64,000 nt of DNA from Curtobacterium sp. 458 (lineage in GTDB: Bacteria; Actinomycetota; Actinomycetes; Actinomycetales; Microbacteriaceae): contig NZ_CP129104.1 in NCBI RefSeq assembly GCF_030406605.1, positions 2,617,830 through 2,681,829 of the forward strand, written 5' to 3'. Shown in pieces: positions 24,384-34,102 of the stretch (its first letter is position 1; the number at the start of each line of letters is the position of its first letter). The position numbers and the translations under genes were made by a program. Below the pieces are notes generated by a model, which worked only from the letters and a program-made list of their open reading frames with translations, was not told the DNA's origin and did no database searches.

Positions 24384-25832
24384 ATGAGCACTGCTCCGGA
24401 AGTCCGCACGGTCGAGCGCCAGGGGACCGACGTCATCGCCGAGGCCGACCGGAAGGGCACGCCCCGCGGGCTGTTCTGGCCGTGGTTCGCCGCGAACATC
24501 TCGGTGCTCGGACTGAGCTACGGCTCGTTCGTGCTCGGGTTCGGCATCTCGTTCTGGCAGGCGACGATCATCACGGTCGTCGGCGTCGCGTTCTCGTTCC
24601 TGCTGTGCGGCGTCGTCGCCATCGCGGGCAAGCGTGGGTCCGCCCCGACGATGGTGCTCAGCCGTGCGGCGTTCGGTGTCCGCGGCAACCGGCTGCCGTC
24701 GTTCCTGAGCTGGGTGCTCACGGTCGGGTGGGAGACCGCGCTGGCAGCCCTGGCCGTGCTCGCCACGTCGACCGTGTTCCGCGAGCTCGGGTGGGACGGC
24801 GGCGTGCTGACGAAGGTCGTCGCCCTCATCGTCGTCGCCGCGCTCGTCGTCGGTGCCGGGATCGCGGGCTTCGACGTCATCATGCGCCTGCAGACGTGGA
24901 TCACCGTGATCACCGCCGTGCTCACGGTCGTGTACATCGTGCTCGCCGTGCCCTCGATGGACTTCGGACGCGTCGCCGCGCTCCCGTCGGGGAGTGCCCA
25001 GAACGTGGTGGGGGCGCTCGTCCTCGTGATGACCGGCTTCGGTCTCGGCTGGGTGAACGCCGCAGCCGACTACTCGCGCTACCTGCCCCGCACGTCCTCC
25101 ACCCGCGGCGTGGTGGGGTGGACGACGTTCGGCGGTGCCCTCGCCCCGGCGATCCTCGTGGTCCTCGGCGTGCTCCTGGCGGGCTCGTCGAAGGACCTGA
25201 ACGACGCCGTCGGCAGCGATCCGATCGGCGCGCTCACCACGATCCTCCCGGTGTGGTTCCTCATCCCGTTCGCCCTTGTGGCGATCCTCGGACTCGTGGG
25301 CGGCGCGGTCCTCGACATCTACTCGTCCGGGCTCGCCCTGCTCAGCACGGGCGTGCGCATCCCGCGGCCCGTCGCGGCCGGGGTGGACGGTGTGTTCATG
25401 GTTGCCGGCGCCGTCTACGTCGTCTTCTTCGCGCCGGACTTCATCGGTCCGTTCCAGTCCTTCCTCATCACGCTCGGTGTCCCGATCGCGGCGTGGGCCG
25501 GGGTGTTCGTCGCGGACGTGTTGCTCCGTCGTCGTGACTACGCGGAGACCGAGCTCGAGGACCGACGCGGTCGCTACGGTGACGTGCGGGCGGTCGCGAT
25601 CGGTCTCGTGGTGGTCGGCACGGTGCTGGGCTGGGGCCTCGTCACCAACACGTCCGGGGTGCCCGCGTGGCTCAACTGGCAGGGCTACCTGCTCGGACCG
25701 TTCGGGCTCGGTGGCCGTGAGGGCGCGTGGGCGTACGCGAACCTCGGCGTCCTCGTCGCGCTGCTCGTCGGCTTCCTCGGCACGCTCCTGTTCTCGGCCG
25801 GAGCCGTGCGCCGCCAGGAGGGCCGCGCATGA
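24384..25832 (+). CDS. NCS1-family nucleobase permease (cytosine/purine type)
   Basis: A 482-residue polytopic membrane protein of the nucleobase:cation symporter-1 family with about 12 hydrophobic segments. Features include the N-terminal PRGLFWPWFAANISVLGLSYG, the SRAAFGVRGN loop, and GFGLGWVNAAADYSRYLPR, which resembles the substrate region of CodB-like carriers. Substrate specificity cannot be read from the sequence; cytosine, purines or related rings are possible. It overlaps the following hydrolase gene by four bases (ATGA), so the two are probably used together to import and hydrolyse a nitrogen compound. Confidence 0.9.
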   Translation: MSTAPEVRTVERQGTDVIAEADRKGTPRGLFWPWFAANISVLGLSYGSFVLGFGISFWQATIITVVGVAFSFLLCGVVAIAGKRGSAPTMVLSRAAFGVRGNRLPSFLSWVLTVGWETALAALAVLATSTVFRELGWDGGVLTKVVALIVVAALVVGAGIAGFDVIMRLQTWITVITAVLTVVYIVLAVPSMDFGRVAALPSGSAQNVVGALVLVMTGFGLGWVNAAADYSRYLPRTSSTRGVVGWTTFGGALAPAILVVLGVLLAGSSKDLNDAVGSDPIGALTTILPVWFLIPFALVAILGLVGGAVLDIYSSGLALLSTGVRIPRPVAAGVDGVFMVAGAVYVVFFAPDFIGPFQSFLITLGVPIAAWAGVFVADVLLRRRDYAETELEDRRGRYGDVRAVAIGLVVVGTVLGWGLVTNTSGVPAWLNWQGYLLGPFGLGGREGAWAYANLGVLVALLVGFLGTLLFSAGAVRRQEGRA

Positions 25833-26383
25833 CGGTGACCGACGACGCCTGGCTCGTCGTCGTCGACATGCAGGAGGTCTTCACGGGGGAGAGTCCCTGG
25901 GCTGCACCGCGGTACGCCCACGCCGGGATGGCGATCGAGCACCTGCTGCCCCGCTTCACCGGTCGGACCGTCTTCACCCGGTTCGTCGCGCCCGAGCGGC
26001 CCGAGGGTGCGTGGGTGCCGTACTACCGCGACTGGCCGTTCGCCCTCGTGCCCGACGCCGACCCGCTGTACGCGCTGACCGAGCCCTTCGCGACCGCAGC
26101 TGCCGACCGCGGCGACCCTGTCGTGACGGAACCGACGTTCGGCAAGTGGGGGACGGGCCTCCAGGCCGTCGTCGGCGACCACCCGCACCTGGTGCTGACC
26201 GGTGTCTCCACCGACTGCTGCGTCCTGTCGACCGCGCTCGCGGCGGCGGACGCCGGTGCGACCGTCACGGTCGTCGCGGACGCCTGCGCGGGTGCGAGCG
26301 ACGAGGACCACGAGCGTGCTCTCGCGGCGATGCGGCTGTACGCGCCGCTGATCACGGTGGTCGACTCCGCGAACGACCTCTGA
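25829..26383 (+). CDS. Isochorismatase-like cysteine hydrolase
   Basis: A 184-residue protein of the isochorismatase-like hydrolase fold. The catalytic triad is visible as aspartate 13 in VVVDMQ, the lysine in TFGKWG and the nucleophilic cysteine in STDCCV. The SPWAAPRYA stretch is a common variant in amide hydrolases of this family. Its ATG overlaps the stop of the permease gene, so the substrate is probably what the permease imports or a ring-opened derivative; that is inference from position only. A second transcript for ispG starts about 100 bases downstream. Confidence 0.88.
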   Translation: MTVTDDAWLVVVDMQEVFTGESPWAAPRYAHAGMAIEHLLPRFTGRTVFTRFVAPERPEGAWVPYYRDWPFALVPDADPLYALTEPFATAAADRGDPVVTEPTFGKWGTGLQAVVGDHPHLVLTGVSTDCCVLSTALAAADAGATVTVVADACAGASDEDHERALAAMRLYAPLITVVDSANDL

Positions 26384-26450
26384 GCGCGGCCGACGCGACG
26401 GGCGTCTGCGCGCAGCTGACGCCGCCCGCGTCCCGCCTGTGAGACGGCGG

Positions 26451-26470
26451 CGGTCGCGTCACCGCGACCG
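26451..26470. terminator. Hairpin between hydrolase gene and ispG promoter
   Basis: CGGTCGCG and CGCGACCG make an 8-bp stem with a TCAC loop. It ends two bases before the ispG -10 box, so it may terminate the upstream operon or act as an operator within the ispG promoter. Confidence 0.45.
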
Positions 26471-26472
26471 CG

Positions 26473-26478
26473 TAGAGT
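26473..26478 (+). promoter_or_regulatory. Leaderless -10 box for ispG
   Basis: TAGAGT ends seven bases before the GTG at 26486. This favours the start at 26486 over the in-frame GTG at 26477, which lies inside the promoter. Confidence 0.55.
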
Positions 26479-26485
26479 GACGACC

Positions 26486-27640
26486 GTGCCAGCAGTGAAC
26501 CTCGGTCTGCCGAAAGTCCCCGAAGCCCTGAGCCCGCGTCGCAGGTCGCGGCAGATCCGGGTCGGCAAGGTCCTCGTGGGCGGTGACGCACCGGTCTCCG
26601 TGCAGTCGATGACGACGACGCCCACGACGAACATCAACGCGACGCTGCAGCAGATCGCCGAGCTCACCGCGTCCGGCTGTGACATCGTCCGCGTCGCCGT
26701 CCCGAGCCAGGACGACGCCGACGCGCTGCCGATCATCGCGAAGAAGTCGCAGATCCCGGTCATCGCCGACATCCACTTCCAGCCGAAGTACGTCTTCCAG
26801 GCCATCGACGCCGGGTGCGCCGCGGTCCGCGTGAACCCGGGCAACATCCGGAAGTTCGACGACCAGGTCGGCGCGATCGCGAAGGCCGCGAAGGACGCCG
26901 GCGTCTCGCTCCGCATCGGCGTGAACGCGGGGTCGCTCGAGCCGAGCCTGCTGCAGAAGTACGGCAAGGCCACCCCCGAGGCGCTCGTCGAGTCGGCCGT
27001 GTGGGAAGCGAGCCTCTTCGAGGAGCACGACTTCCACGACTTCAAGATCTCGGTCAAGCACAACGACCCGATCGTGATGGTCAAGGCGTACCGGCAGCTC
27101 GCCGCGGCGGGCGACTGGCCGCTGCACCTCGGCGTGACCGAGGCCGGCCCGGAGTTCCAGGGCACCATCAAGAGCGCCACGGCGTTCGGCATCCTGCTGG
27201 CCGAGGGCATCGGCGACACCATCCGCGTCTCGCTCTCCGCGCCGCCCGTGCAGGAGGTGAAGGTCGGCCTGCAGATCCTGCAGTCGCTCAACCTCCGTGA
27301 GCGCAAGCTCGAGATCGTCTCGTGCCCGAGCTGCGGCCGCGCGCAGGTCGACGTCTACCAGCTCGCGAACGACGTCACGAAGGGGCTCGAGGGCATGACC
27401 GTCCCGCTCCGCGTCGCCGTCATGGGCTGCGTCGTGAACGGCCCCGGTGAGGCCCGCGAGGCCGACCTCGGCGTCGCGTCGGGCAACGGCAAGGGCCAGA
27501 TCTTCGTCAAGGGCGAGGTCATCAAGACCGTGCCCGAGCGTGAGATCGTCCAGACCCTCATCGAGGAGGCGAACCGCCTCGCCGACGAGATGGGTCCCGC
27601 GGCCGCCACCGGTTCCGTCCAGGTCATCACGACGCCGTAG
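26486..27640 (+). CDS. ispG: 4-hydroxy-3-methylbut-2-en-1-yl diphosphate synthase
   Basis: IspG (GcpE) converts MEcPP to HMBPP in the non-mevalonate isoprenoid pathway using a 4Fe-4S cluster; 384 residues, the usual bacterial length. The TIM-barrel part has the conserved [24 protein letters not shown] and [11 protein letters not shown] motifs, and the C-terminal cluster domain has SCPSCGR and [15 protein letters not shown] with the three cysteine ligands. Together with dxr it makes this region an isoprenoid locus interrupted by the permease pair. A long perfect palindrome follows within 16 bases of the stop. Confidence 0.98.
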   Translation: MPAVNLGLPKVPEALSPRRRSRQIRVGKVLVGGDAPVSVQSMTTTPTTNINATLQQIAELTASGCDIVRVAVPSQDDADALPIIAKKSQIPVIADIHFQPKYVFQAIDAGCAAVRVNPGNIRKFDDQVGAIAKAAKDAGVSLRIGVNAGSLEPSLLQKYGKATPEALVESAVWEASLFEEHDFHDFKISVKHNDPIVMVKAYRQLAAAGDWPLHLGVTEAGPEFQGTIKSATAFGILLAEGIGDTIRVSLSAPPVQEVKVGLQILQSLNLRERKLEIVSCPSCGRAQVDVYQLANDVTKGLEGMTVPLRVAVMGCVVNGPGEAREADLGVASGNGKGQIFVKGEVIKTVPEREIVQTLIEEANRLADEMGPAAATGSVQVITTP

Positions 27641-27656
27641 CGGTCACTGCCTGACC

Positions 27657-27696
27657 GACGGGAGGCGCGGTGCCAGCTGGCACCGCGCCTCCCGTC
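27657..27696. repeat. 40-bp perfect palindrome between ispG and proS
   Basis: A perfect inverted repeat centred between 27676 and 27677, extendable to 27652-27701 with one mismatch. Its central 32 bases (27661-27692) are identical to those of the palindrome after proS. It can act as a terminator for ispG, though no T-run follows. Confidence 0.9.
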
Positions 27697-27730
27697 CGTC
27701 ACCGGGACCGCTGGGTGAGCGCCGCGCCGC

Positions 27731-27736
27731 TAGGCT
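27731..27736 (+). promoter_or_regulatory. Leaderless -10 box for proS
   Basis: TAGGCT ends six bases before the GTG at 27743. Confidence 0.55.
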
Positions 27737-27742
27737 TGCCCC

Positions 27743-29497
27743 GTGGTCACACGGCTCTCCCATCTCTTCCTCCGCACGCTCCGCGACGACCCCTCCGACG
27801 CCGAGGTGACGAGCGCGAAGCTGCTCGTCCGCGCCGGGTACGTCCGTCGCCAGGCCCCGGGCATATTCGCCTGGCTGCCGCTGGGCCTCCGGGTCCGTGC
27901 CCGCATCGAGGGCATCATCCGCGACGAGATGGTCGCGGCGGGTGCGCAGGAGGTCCTGCTCCCGGCACTCGCACCGCGCGAGCCGTACGAGGCGACGAAC
28001 CGTTGGACCGAGTACGGCGACGGCATCTTCCGCCTCAAGGACCGCAAGGACGCCGACTACCTCCTCGCGCCGACGCACGAGGAGCTCTTCGCACTGCTCG
28101 TGAAGGACCTGTACTCGTCGTACAAGGACCTCCCCGTCACGCTGTTCCAGATCCAGGACAAGTACCGCGACGAGGCCCGCCCGCGTGCCGGTCTCCTGCG
28201 CGGTCGCGAGTTCACGATGAAGGACGCGTACTCGTTCGACATCGACGACGCCGGTCTCGACCGCAGCTACCAGACGATGCGTGACGCCTACGAGCGGATC
28301 TTCGCCCGGCTCGGCCTCGAGTACGCGATCGTCAAGGCGGACGCCGGCGCCATGGGCGGTTCGAAGTCCGAGGAGTTCCTGCACCCGATCGCGGTCGGCG
28401 AGGACACCTTCGTGCGCAGCGCCGGCGGCTACGCGGCGAACGTCGAGGCCTACGTCACCCCGGTGCCCGAGTCGCTGCCGATCGAGGGGCAGCCGGAGCC
28501 GGTACTGCTCCCCGCGGCGGACACCCCCACGATCGACACCCTCGTGGCGCACGCGAACGAGGTCGCCCCGCGCGACGGCGCCCCCTGGACCGCCGCTGAC
28601 ACGCTCAAGAACGTGGTCCTCGCGTTGACGCACCTCGACGGCACCCGTGAGGTCGTCGTCGTCGGCCTGCCCGGTGACCGCGAGGTCGACCTCAAGCGCG
28701 CCGAGGTGGCCTTCGCGCCCGCCGAGGTCGAGGCCGCCGGCGACGACGACTTCAAGCAGCACCCCGGCGTCTTCGTGAAGGGCTACATCGGTCCGCAGGT
28801 CCTCGGCGCCGAGAGCGCGTCCGGCGTCCGGTACTTCGTCGACCCCCGCGTCGTCGACGGCACGGCCTGGATCACGGGGGCGAACGAGCGCGGCGTGCAC
28901 GTGTCCGGGCTCGTCATGGGCCGTGACTTCACGGCGGACGGCGTCGCCGAGGTCTCCGACGTCCGCGCCGGCGACCCGGCCCCGGACGGCTCCGGTCCGC
29001 TCGAGACCGCTCGCGGCATGGAGATCGGCCACGTCTTCCAGCTCGGCCGGAAGTACGCCGAGGCGCTCGGCCTCAAGGTGCAGGACGAGAACGGCAAGCT
29101 CGCGACGGTCACGATGGGCTCGTACGGCATCGGCGTGACGCGGATCCTCGCGATCCTCGCCGAGGCGCACAACGACGAGAAGGGCCTGGTCTGGCCGAAG
29201 AACGTCGCGCCGTTCGACGTACACGTCGTCGCGACCGGCAAGGACTCGGTCGCCTACGACCTCGCGACCTCGATCGTCGACACGCTCGAAGGCGACCGCT
29301 TCGAGGTCGTCTACGACGACCGTCCCAAGGTGTCGCCCGGCGTGAAGCTCCGGGATGCGGAACTCCTCGGCATGCCGATCGTCGTCGTCGCGGGGCGGAA
29401 CGCCGCCGACGGCGTCGTCGAGCTCTGGGACCGCGCGTCCGGTGAGCGCCGCGACGTGCCGGTCGCGGAGCTGCTCGACGCGGTCCGCGCGATCTAG
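27743..29497 (+). CDS. proS: Prolyl-tRNA synthetase
   Basis: Class II synthetase charging tRNA-Pro; 584 residues, the bacterial type with an inserted editing domain. The N-terminal part has motif 1 context ([12 protein letters not shown]), motif 2 is [20 protein letters not shown], and motif 3 is [12 protein letters not shown]; the insertion between about residues 240 and 400 carries the YbaK-like editing fold ([14 protein letters not shown]). GTG 27743 lies immediately after a -10 box, so the message is probably leaderless. Palindromes with the same 32-bp core flank the gene. Confidence 0.98.
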   Translation: MVTRLSHLFLRTLRDDPSDAEVTSAKLLVRAGYVRRQAPGIFAWLPLGLRVRARIEGIIRDEMVAAGAQEVLLPALAPREPYEATNRWTEYGDGIFRLKDRKDADYLLAPTHEELFALLVKDLYSSYKDLPVTLFQIQDKYRDEARPRAGLLRGREFTMKDAYSFDIDDAGLDRSYQTMRDAYERIFARLGLEYAIVKADAGAMGGSKSEEFLHPIAVGEDTFVRSAGGYAANVEAYVTPVPESLPIEGQPEPVLLPAADTPTIDTLVAHANEVAPRDGAPWTAADTLKNVVLALTHLDGTREVVVVGLPGDREVDLKRAEVAFAPAEVEAAGDDDFKQHPGVFVKGYIGPQVLGAESASGVRYFVDPRVVDGTAWITGANERGVHVSGLVMGRDFTADGVAEVSDVRAGDPAPDGSGPLETARGMEIGHVFQLGRKYAEALGLKVQDENGKLATVTMGSYGIGVTRILAILAEAHNDEKGLVWPKNVAPFDVHVVATGKDSVAYDLATSIVDTLEGDRFEVVYDDRPKVSPGVKLRDAELLGMPIVVVAGRNAADGVVELWDRASGERRDVPVAELLDAVRAI

Positions 29498-29525
29498 CGA
29501 GTCACGCCCGCGACGGGACGACACG

Positions 29526-29571
29526 ACGGCCTGGAGGCGCGGTGCCAGCTGGCACCGCGCCTCCAGGCCGT
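29526..29571. repeat. 46-bp perfect palindrome between proS and nusA
   Basis: A perfect inverted repeat centred between 29548 and 29549. Bases 29533-29564 are identical to 27661-27692 upstream of proS, and the outer arms add GGCCT as in the other members of the family. It lies just ahead of the nusA -10 box and could both terminate proS and influence the nusA promoter. Confidence 0.9.
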
Positions 29572-29578
29572 TCTGGGG

Positions 29579-29584
29579 TACGCT
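29579..29584 (+). promoter_or_regulatory. -10 box for the nusA-infB operon
   Basis: TACGCT gives a predicted leader of about 55 bases before GTG 29647. The palindrome ends eight bases upstream and covers the place where a -35 box would be. Confidence 0.5.
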
Positions 29585-29646
29585 GGTCGCCGACTTCCGC
29601 GACGTTCCACTGCGGAGGCGACTCAGCTGAATACGGAGGCACCTCG

Positions 29647-30642
29647 GTGAAGATCGATCTCGCAGTCCTGCGACTCATGGAGCGCGAGCGGGAGATCCCG
29701 TTCGAAGAACTCGTCCAGATCATCGAGCAGGCGATCCTGACGGCCTACCACAAGCACACCGCCGAGAACGGCGAGCCGGCGGACGCACAGTCCCGGGTCG
29801 AGCTCGACCGCAAGAGCGGCGAGGTCTCCGTCTACGTGCCCGAGCGCGACGAGGAGGGCACAGTCGTCGGCGAGGCCGTCGACCAGCCCAGCGACTTCGG
29901 GCGCATCGCGGCGTTCGCGGCGAAGCAGGTCATCAACCAGCGCCTCCGCGACATCGGCGACGACAAGATCCTCGGCCAGTTCCGCGGCAAGGAGGGCGAC
30001 ATCGTCGCCGGCGTCATCCAGCAGGGGCCGAACCCGAAGATGGTGCACGTCGACCTCGGCACCGTCGAGGCGATCCTGCCGCCCGAGGAGCAGGTGCCGG
30101 GCGAGGAGTACAAGCACGGCAGCCGCATCCGGGTGTACGTGACGAGCGTCGGCCGTGGTCCGAAGGGCCCGCAGATCACCGTCTCGCGCACGCACCCCGG
30201 GCTCGTCCGGAAGCTGTTCGCGCTCGAGGTCCCGGAGATCGCGTCGGGGGTCGTCGAGATCACCTCGCTCGCCCGGGAGGCCGGCCACCGCACGAAGCTC
30301 GCGGTCAAGGCCAACGAGCCCGGCGTCAACGCGAAGGGTGCCTGCATCGGCGAACTCGGTGCGCGCGTCCGTGCGGTGACGACCGAGCTCGGTGCCGAGA
30401 AGATCGACATCGTGGACTGGTCGCCCGACCTCGCGACGTTCGTGGCGAGCGCGCTGTCGCCGGCGAAGGTGACGAGTGCGTTCGTGCTCGACGCCTCGAC
30501 GAAGGCCGTCCGTGCGCTCGTACCCGACTACCAGCTGTCGCTCGCGATCGGCAAGGAGGGGCAGAACGCCCGTCTCGCCGCGAAGCTCACCGGTGCGCGG
30601 ATCGACATCCAACCGGATTCGATCCTCGACGGCGACGAGTGA
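29647..30642 (+). CDS. nusA: Transcription termination/antitermination factor NusA
   Basis: NusA binds RNA polymerase and nascent RNA and modulates pausing, termination and antitermination; 331 residues, the short actinobacterial form. The N-terminal domain (EIPFEELVQIIEQAILTAY) is followed by an S1 domain (GDIVAGVIQQGPNPKMVHVD) and two KH domains (GACIGELGARVRAV; LAIGKEGQNARLAAKLTG). GTG 29647 has GGAGG eight bases upstream. The usual preceding gene rimP is absent: only 149 bases separate proS and nusA. Confidence 0.97.
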   Translation: MKIDLAVLRLMEREREIPFEELVQIIEQAILTAYHKHTAENGEPADAQSRVELDRKSGEVSVYVPERDEEGTVVGEAVDQPSDFGRIAAFAAKQVINQRLRDIGDDKILGQFRGKEGDIVAGVIQQGPNPKMVHVDLGTVEAILPPEEQVPGEEYKHGSRIRVYVTSVGRGPKGPQITVSRTHPGLVRKLFALEVPEIASGVVEITSLAREAGHRTKLAVKANEPGVNAKGACIGELGARVRAVTTELGAEKIDIVDWSPDLATFVASALSPAKVTSAFVLDASTKAVRALVPDYQLSLAIGKEGQNARLAAKLTGARIDIQPDSILDGDE

Positions 30643-30776
30643 CCGCGACGAACCGTCGCAACGGAGCGTGACCGCGCAGGCGCAGCCTCGCGGACGGCGT
30701 CGCGTCGGCGGCGTTTCGCTGCCGGCGTGGGCCCACCGGGCGTGCCGGATCGCGTCCGTCCGAGGCAAGGAGTAAG

Positions 30777-31091
30777 GTGGAACCCGTCAGAACGTGCATC
30801 GGCAGTCGCCGTCGCGCGCCCCGATCCTCCCTCCTCCGTGTCGTCGCCCTCGGCGACGGGCGAGTCGTGGCGGATCCGAAGGCAGTCATGCCGGGCCGGG
30901 GAGCGTGGCTCACCCCGACCGTCGACGCCTACGAGCTGGCCGTCAAGCGCCGGGCATTCCGCCGGGCACTTCGGCTGGATCGCGAACCCGACACGTCCTC
31001 GGTCCTCGAGTACCTGCAAGGCCTCACGGCCGCGCCGGCATCCGAGCGCCCGGACACGACAGAACAGGCTGAACGGCTTATGGACAACTGA
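30777..31091 (+). CDS. ylxR: YlxR-family RNA-binding protein
   Basis: A 104-residue YlxR (DUF448) protein, which typically lies between nusA and infB and has been linked to RNA binding and RNase P modulation. The family motifs PVRTCIGSRRRAPRSSLLRV and GRGAWLTP are clear. GTG 30777 has AAGGAG four bases upstream. The 134-base gap before it shows no strong promoter, so it is probably read with nusA. Confidence 0.92.
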   Translation: MEPVRTCIGSRRRAPRSSLLRVVALGDGRVVADPKAVMPGRGAWLTPTVDAYELAVKRRAFRRALRLDREPDTSSVLEYLQGLTAAPASERPDTTEQAERLMDN

Positions 31092-31125
31092 TGAGCGGCT
31101 CGAAATGAGACCCGTCATCCAGTGA

Positions 31126-31150
31126 GTCCTGCCCCTTCACGGGGCAGGAC
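31126..31150 (+). other. Stable hairpin in the infB leader
   Basis: GTCCTGCCCC and GGGGCAGGAC form a perfect 10-bp stem with a TTCAC loop, ending four bases before the AAGGAG of infB. It lacks a T-run; it may be an attenuator or a structure that controls access to the ribosome binding site. Confidence 0.6.
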
Positions 31151-31165
31151 CCGTGAAGGAGAACA

Positions 31166-34012
31166 GTGGCAAAACCACGCGTACACGAGATCGCATCCGA
31201 ACTCGGTGTCGACAGCAAGACCGCAATGGAGAAGCTCAAGGAGCTCGGCGAGTTCGTCAAGGGCCCGAGCTCCAGTGTGGAACCCCCCGTCGCGCGCAAG
31301 CTCCGTGCTGCGCTGCAGGCGGCCGGCGCCTCGGCGTCGAACACCGCCGCGCCCGCGGCCGGAGCAGCTGCGCCGAAGCCCGGTGCCGCCGCCCCGAAGC
31401 CGGGCACGGCATCCCGCTCCGCCGCGCCGAAGCCCGGTGCGAAGCCGGGTCCGGCGACGCCGACCCCTGCCCCGCAGGCACCCGCCGCTGAGCAGCCCGC
31501 CTCCGACGCGCCGACCCCGGCCGCGCCGAAGTCGGTCGCACAGCGTCAGGCCGAGGCAGAGGCCGCGCAGAAGGCCGCAGCGGCCGAGAAGGCCTCGGGC
31601 ACGGCGAACAAGGGTGGCCAGGCCACCGGTTCCGCTTCGCCGAAGCCGAACACGGCCGCCGGCCCCAAGCCGGGTGGCCCGAAGCCGGGCGCGCGTCCGG
31701 GCAACAACCCCTACGCGTCGAGCCAGGGCATGGGCTCCCGCCCGCCGCGCCCCGGCAACAACCCGTACTCGCAGAACCAGGGCATGGGCCAGCGCCCGGC
31801 CGCCGGTCAGGGTGGCGGCAACGGCATCCCGCGTCCGGCCCCGCCGCGTCCCGGTGTCCCGCGCCCCGGTGCTCCCCGTCCGGGTGGCCCCGGCCAGCAG
31901 GGTCGTCCGAACGGCTTCGGGCAGCGCCCGGGCCAGGGTGGCGGCCGAGGCGGTCAGGGCGGCGGCTTCAACCGTCCCGGTGGTGCCGGTGGCGGCGCCG
32001 GTGGTGGCTTCAGCCGCCCGGCGTTCAGCGGCCCGCGTCCCGCCGGTGGTGGCGGTCGTGGCCGCGGTCCCGGTGGTGGGACCGCAGGTGCGTTCGGTCG
32101 CGGTGGCGGCAAGAGCCGTGCCCGCAAGTCGAAGCGGACGAAGCGCGCCGAGTACGAGATGCGTCAGGCGCCGTCGCTCGGCGGCGTGCAGGTCCCGCGC
32201 GGCGACGGCACCACGGTCATCCGTCTGCGTCGCGGTGCGAGCATCTCGGACTTCGCGGACAAGATCGACGCGAGCCCCGGCAACCTCGTGACGGTGCTGT
32301 TCCACCTCGGTGAGATGGCGACCGCCACGGAGTCCCTGGACGAGGCCACGTTCGAGGTCCTCGGTGAGGAGCTGGGTTACAAGATCCAGATCGTCTCGCC
32401 GGAGGACGAGGACAAGGAGCTCCTCGAGGGCTTCGACATCGACCTCGAAGGCGAACTCGAGGACGAGGACGACTCGGTGCTGCAGCAGCGGCCCCCGGTG
32501 GTCACCGTCATGGGTCACGTCGACCACGGCAAGACCCGCCTCCTCGACGCGATCCGGAACTCGAAGGTCGTCGAGGGCGAGGCCGGCGGCATCACCCAGC
32601 ACATCGGTGCGTACCAGATCGTCACCGAGCACGAGGGCGTCGAGCGTCCGATCACCTTCATCGACACCCCTGGTCACGAGGCGTTCACCGCCATGCGTGC
32701 CCGTGGTGCGCAGGTGACCGACATTGCGATCCTCGTGGTCGCGGCGGACGACGGCATCATGCCCCAGACGATCGAGGCGCTGAACCACGCCCAGTCGGCC
32801 GGTGTGCCGATCGTGGTCGCGGTGAACAAGATCGACAAGGAAGGCGCGAACCCGGCCAAGGTCCGCCAGCAGCTCACCGAGTACAACCTGGTGGCTGAGG
32901 AGTACGGCGGCGACGTCATGTTCGTCGACGTGTCGGCCCGTCAGAACATCGGCATCCAGGACCTCCTGGACGCGGTGCTGCTCACGGCCGACGCCGGTCT
33001 CGACCTGCGTGCGAACCCCGACAAGGACGCCCGCGGTGTGGCGATCGAAGCCCGACTCGACAAGGGTCGTGGTTCGGTGGCGACCGTGCTCATCCAGTCC
33101 GGCACGCTCCACGTCGGTGACGCCATCGTCGCGGGCACGGCCTACGGTCGCGTCCGTGCGATGACGGACGAGAACGGTGTCGCCGTCCAGGCAGCGACCC
33201 CGTCGCGTCCGGTTCAGGTGCAGGGTCTGTCGTCGGTGCCGCGCGCCGGTGACACGTTCCTCGTCACGGAAGAGGACCGCACGGCTCGTCAGATCGCCGA
33301 GAAGCGTGAGGCCGCCGAGCGCAACGCCCAGCTGGCCAAGGCCCGCAAGCGCATCTCGCTCGAGGACTTCACCCGTGCACTCGAAGAGGGCAAGGTCGAC
33401 TCGCTCAACCTCATCATCAAGGGTGACGTCTCCGGTGCCGTCGAGGCACTCGAGCAGTCGCTCCTCGACATCGAGGTGGACGACAGTGTCCAGCTGCGCA
33501 TCCTGCACCGCGGTGTGGGTGCGATCACGGAGTCGGACATCGACCTCGCCACGATCGACAACGCGATCGTCGTCGGCTTCAACGTCCGTCCGGACGTCAA
33601 GGCCCGCGAGCGTGCAGCCCGTGAAGGCATCGACGTGCGCTTCTACTCGGTCATCTATAACGCACTCGAGGACATCGAGCAGTCCCTCAAGGGCATGCTC
33701 AAGCCCGAGTACGAAGAGGTCCAGTCGGGCGTCGCGGAGATCCGCGAGGTGTTCCGTTCCTCCAAGTTCGGCAACATCGCCGGTGTCATCGTCCGTTCCG
33801 GCACGATCACCCGCAACGCCAAGGCGCGCGTCATCCGCGAGGGTGTCGTCATCGCCGACGGTCTGGCGATCGAGTCCCTGCGTCGCTTCAAGGACGACGT
33901 CACCGAGGTCCGCACGGACTTCGAGGCCGGTATCGGTCTGGGCAAGTACAACGACATCCAGATCGGTGACGAGATCGAGACGACCGAGCTCGTCGAGAAG
34001 CCGCGCGACTAG
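31166..34012 (+). CDS. infB: Translation initiation factor IF-2
   Basis: GTPase that delivers initiator tRNA to the ribosome; 948 residues. The N-terminal IF2N helix domain ([20 protein letters not shown]) is followed by about 270 residues of alanine/proline then glycine/arginine-rich sequence, a positively charged linker ([20 protein letters not shown]), a second IF2N-like domain, then the G domain with [16 protein letters not shown] and NKID, and the C-terminal beta-barrels that bind fMet-tRNA. GTG 31166 has AAGGAG at 31156-31161. The long repeat-rich N-terminus is normal for actinobacteria. Confidence 0.98.
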   Translation: MAKPRVHEIASELGVDSKTAMEKLKELGEFVKGPSSSVEPPVARKLRAALQAAGASASNTAAPAAGAAAPKPGAAAPKPGTASRSAAPKPGAKPGPATPTPAPQAPAAEQPASDAPTPAAPKSVAQRQAEAEAAQKAAAAEKASGTANKGGQATGSASPKPNTAAGPKPGGPKPGARPGNNPYASSQGMGSRPPRPGNNPYSQNQGMGQRPAAGQGGGNGIPRPAPPRPGVPRPGAPRPGGPGQQGRPNGFGQRPGQGGGRGGQGGGFNRPGGAGGGAGGGFSRPAFSGPRPAGGGGRGRGPGGGTAGAFGRGGGKSRARKSKRTKRAEYEMRQAPSLGGVQVPRGDGTTVIRLRRGASISDFADKIDASPGNLVTVLFHLGEMATATESLDEATFEVLGEELGYKIQIVSPEDEDKELLEGFDIDLEGELEDEDDSVLQQRPPVVTVMGHVDHGKTRLLDAIRNSKVVEGEAGGITQHIGAYQIVTEHEGVERPITFIDTPGHEAFTAMRARGAQVTDIAILVVAADDGIMPQTIEALNHAQSAGVPIVVAVNKIDKEGANPAKVRQQLTEYNLVAEEYGGDVMFVDVSARQNIGIQDLLDAVLLTADAGLDLRANPDKDARGVAIEARLDKGRGSVATVLIQSGTLHVGDAIVAGTAYGRVRAMTDENGVAVQAATPSRPVQVQGLSSVPRAGDTFLVTEEDRTARQIAEKREAAERNAQLAKARKRISLEDFTRALEEGKVDSLNLIIKGDVSGAVEALEQSLLDIEVDDSVQLRILHRGVGAITESDIDLATIDNAIVVGFNVRPDVKARERAAREGIDVRFYSVIYNALEDIEQSLKGMLKPEYEEVQSGVAEIREVFRSSKFGNIAGVIVRSGTITRNAKARVIREGVVIADGLAIESLRRFKDDVTEVRTDFEAGIGLGKYNDIQIGDEIETTELVEKPRD

Positions 34013-34027
34013 TCGCCTGGCTATCCT

Positions 34028-34062
34028 GGACCCCGCCGTTCCCCCAGGGAGCGGCGGGGTCC
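34028..34062 (+). terminator. Hairpin between infB and rbfA
   Basis: An 11-bp stem (GGACCCCGCCG with CGGCGGGGTCC) encloses an inner TCCC/GGGA stem. No T-run follows, so it may attenuate rather than stop transcription into rbfA. Confidence 0.55.
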
Positions 34063-34102
34063 ACCCGTTCCACCAGAAGAATCCCTGCCCCAGGAGGCAC
34101 CC

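Noticed and set aside
31330..32130. Short repeats in the first third of infB
   Set aside because: Alanine/proline and glycine/arginine low complexity is normal for actinobacterial IF-2 and needs no special explanation.
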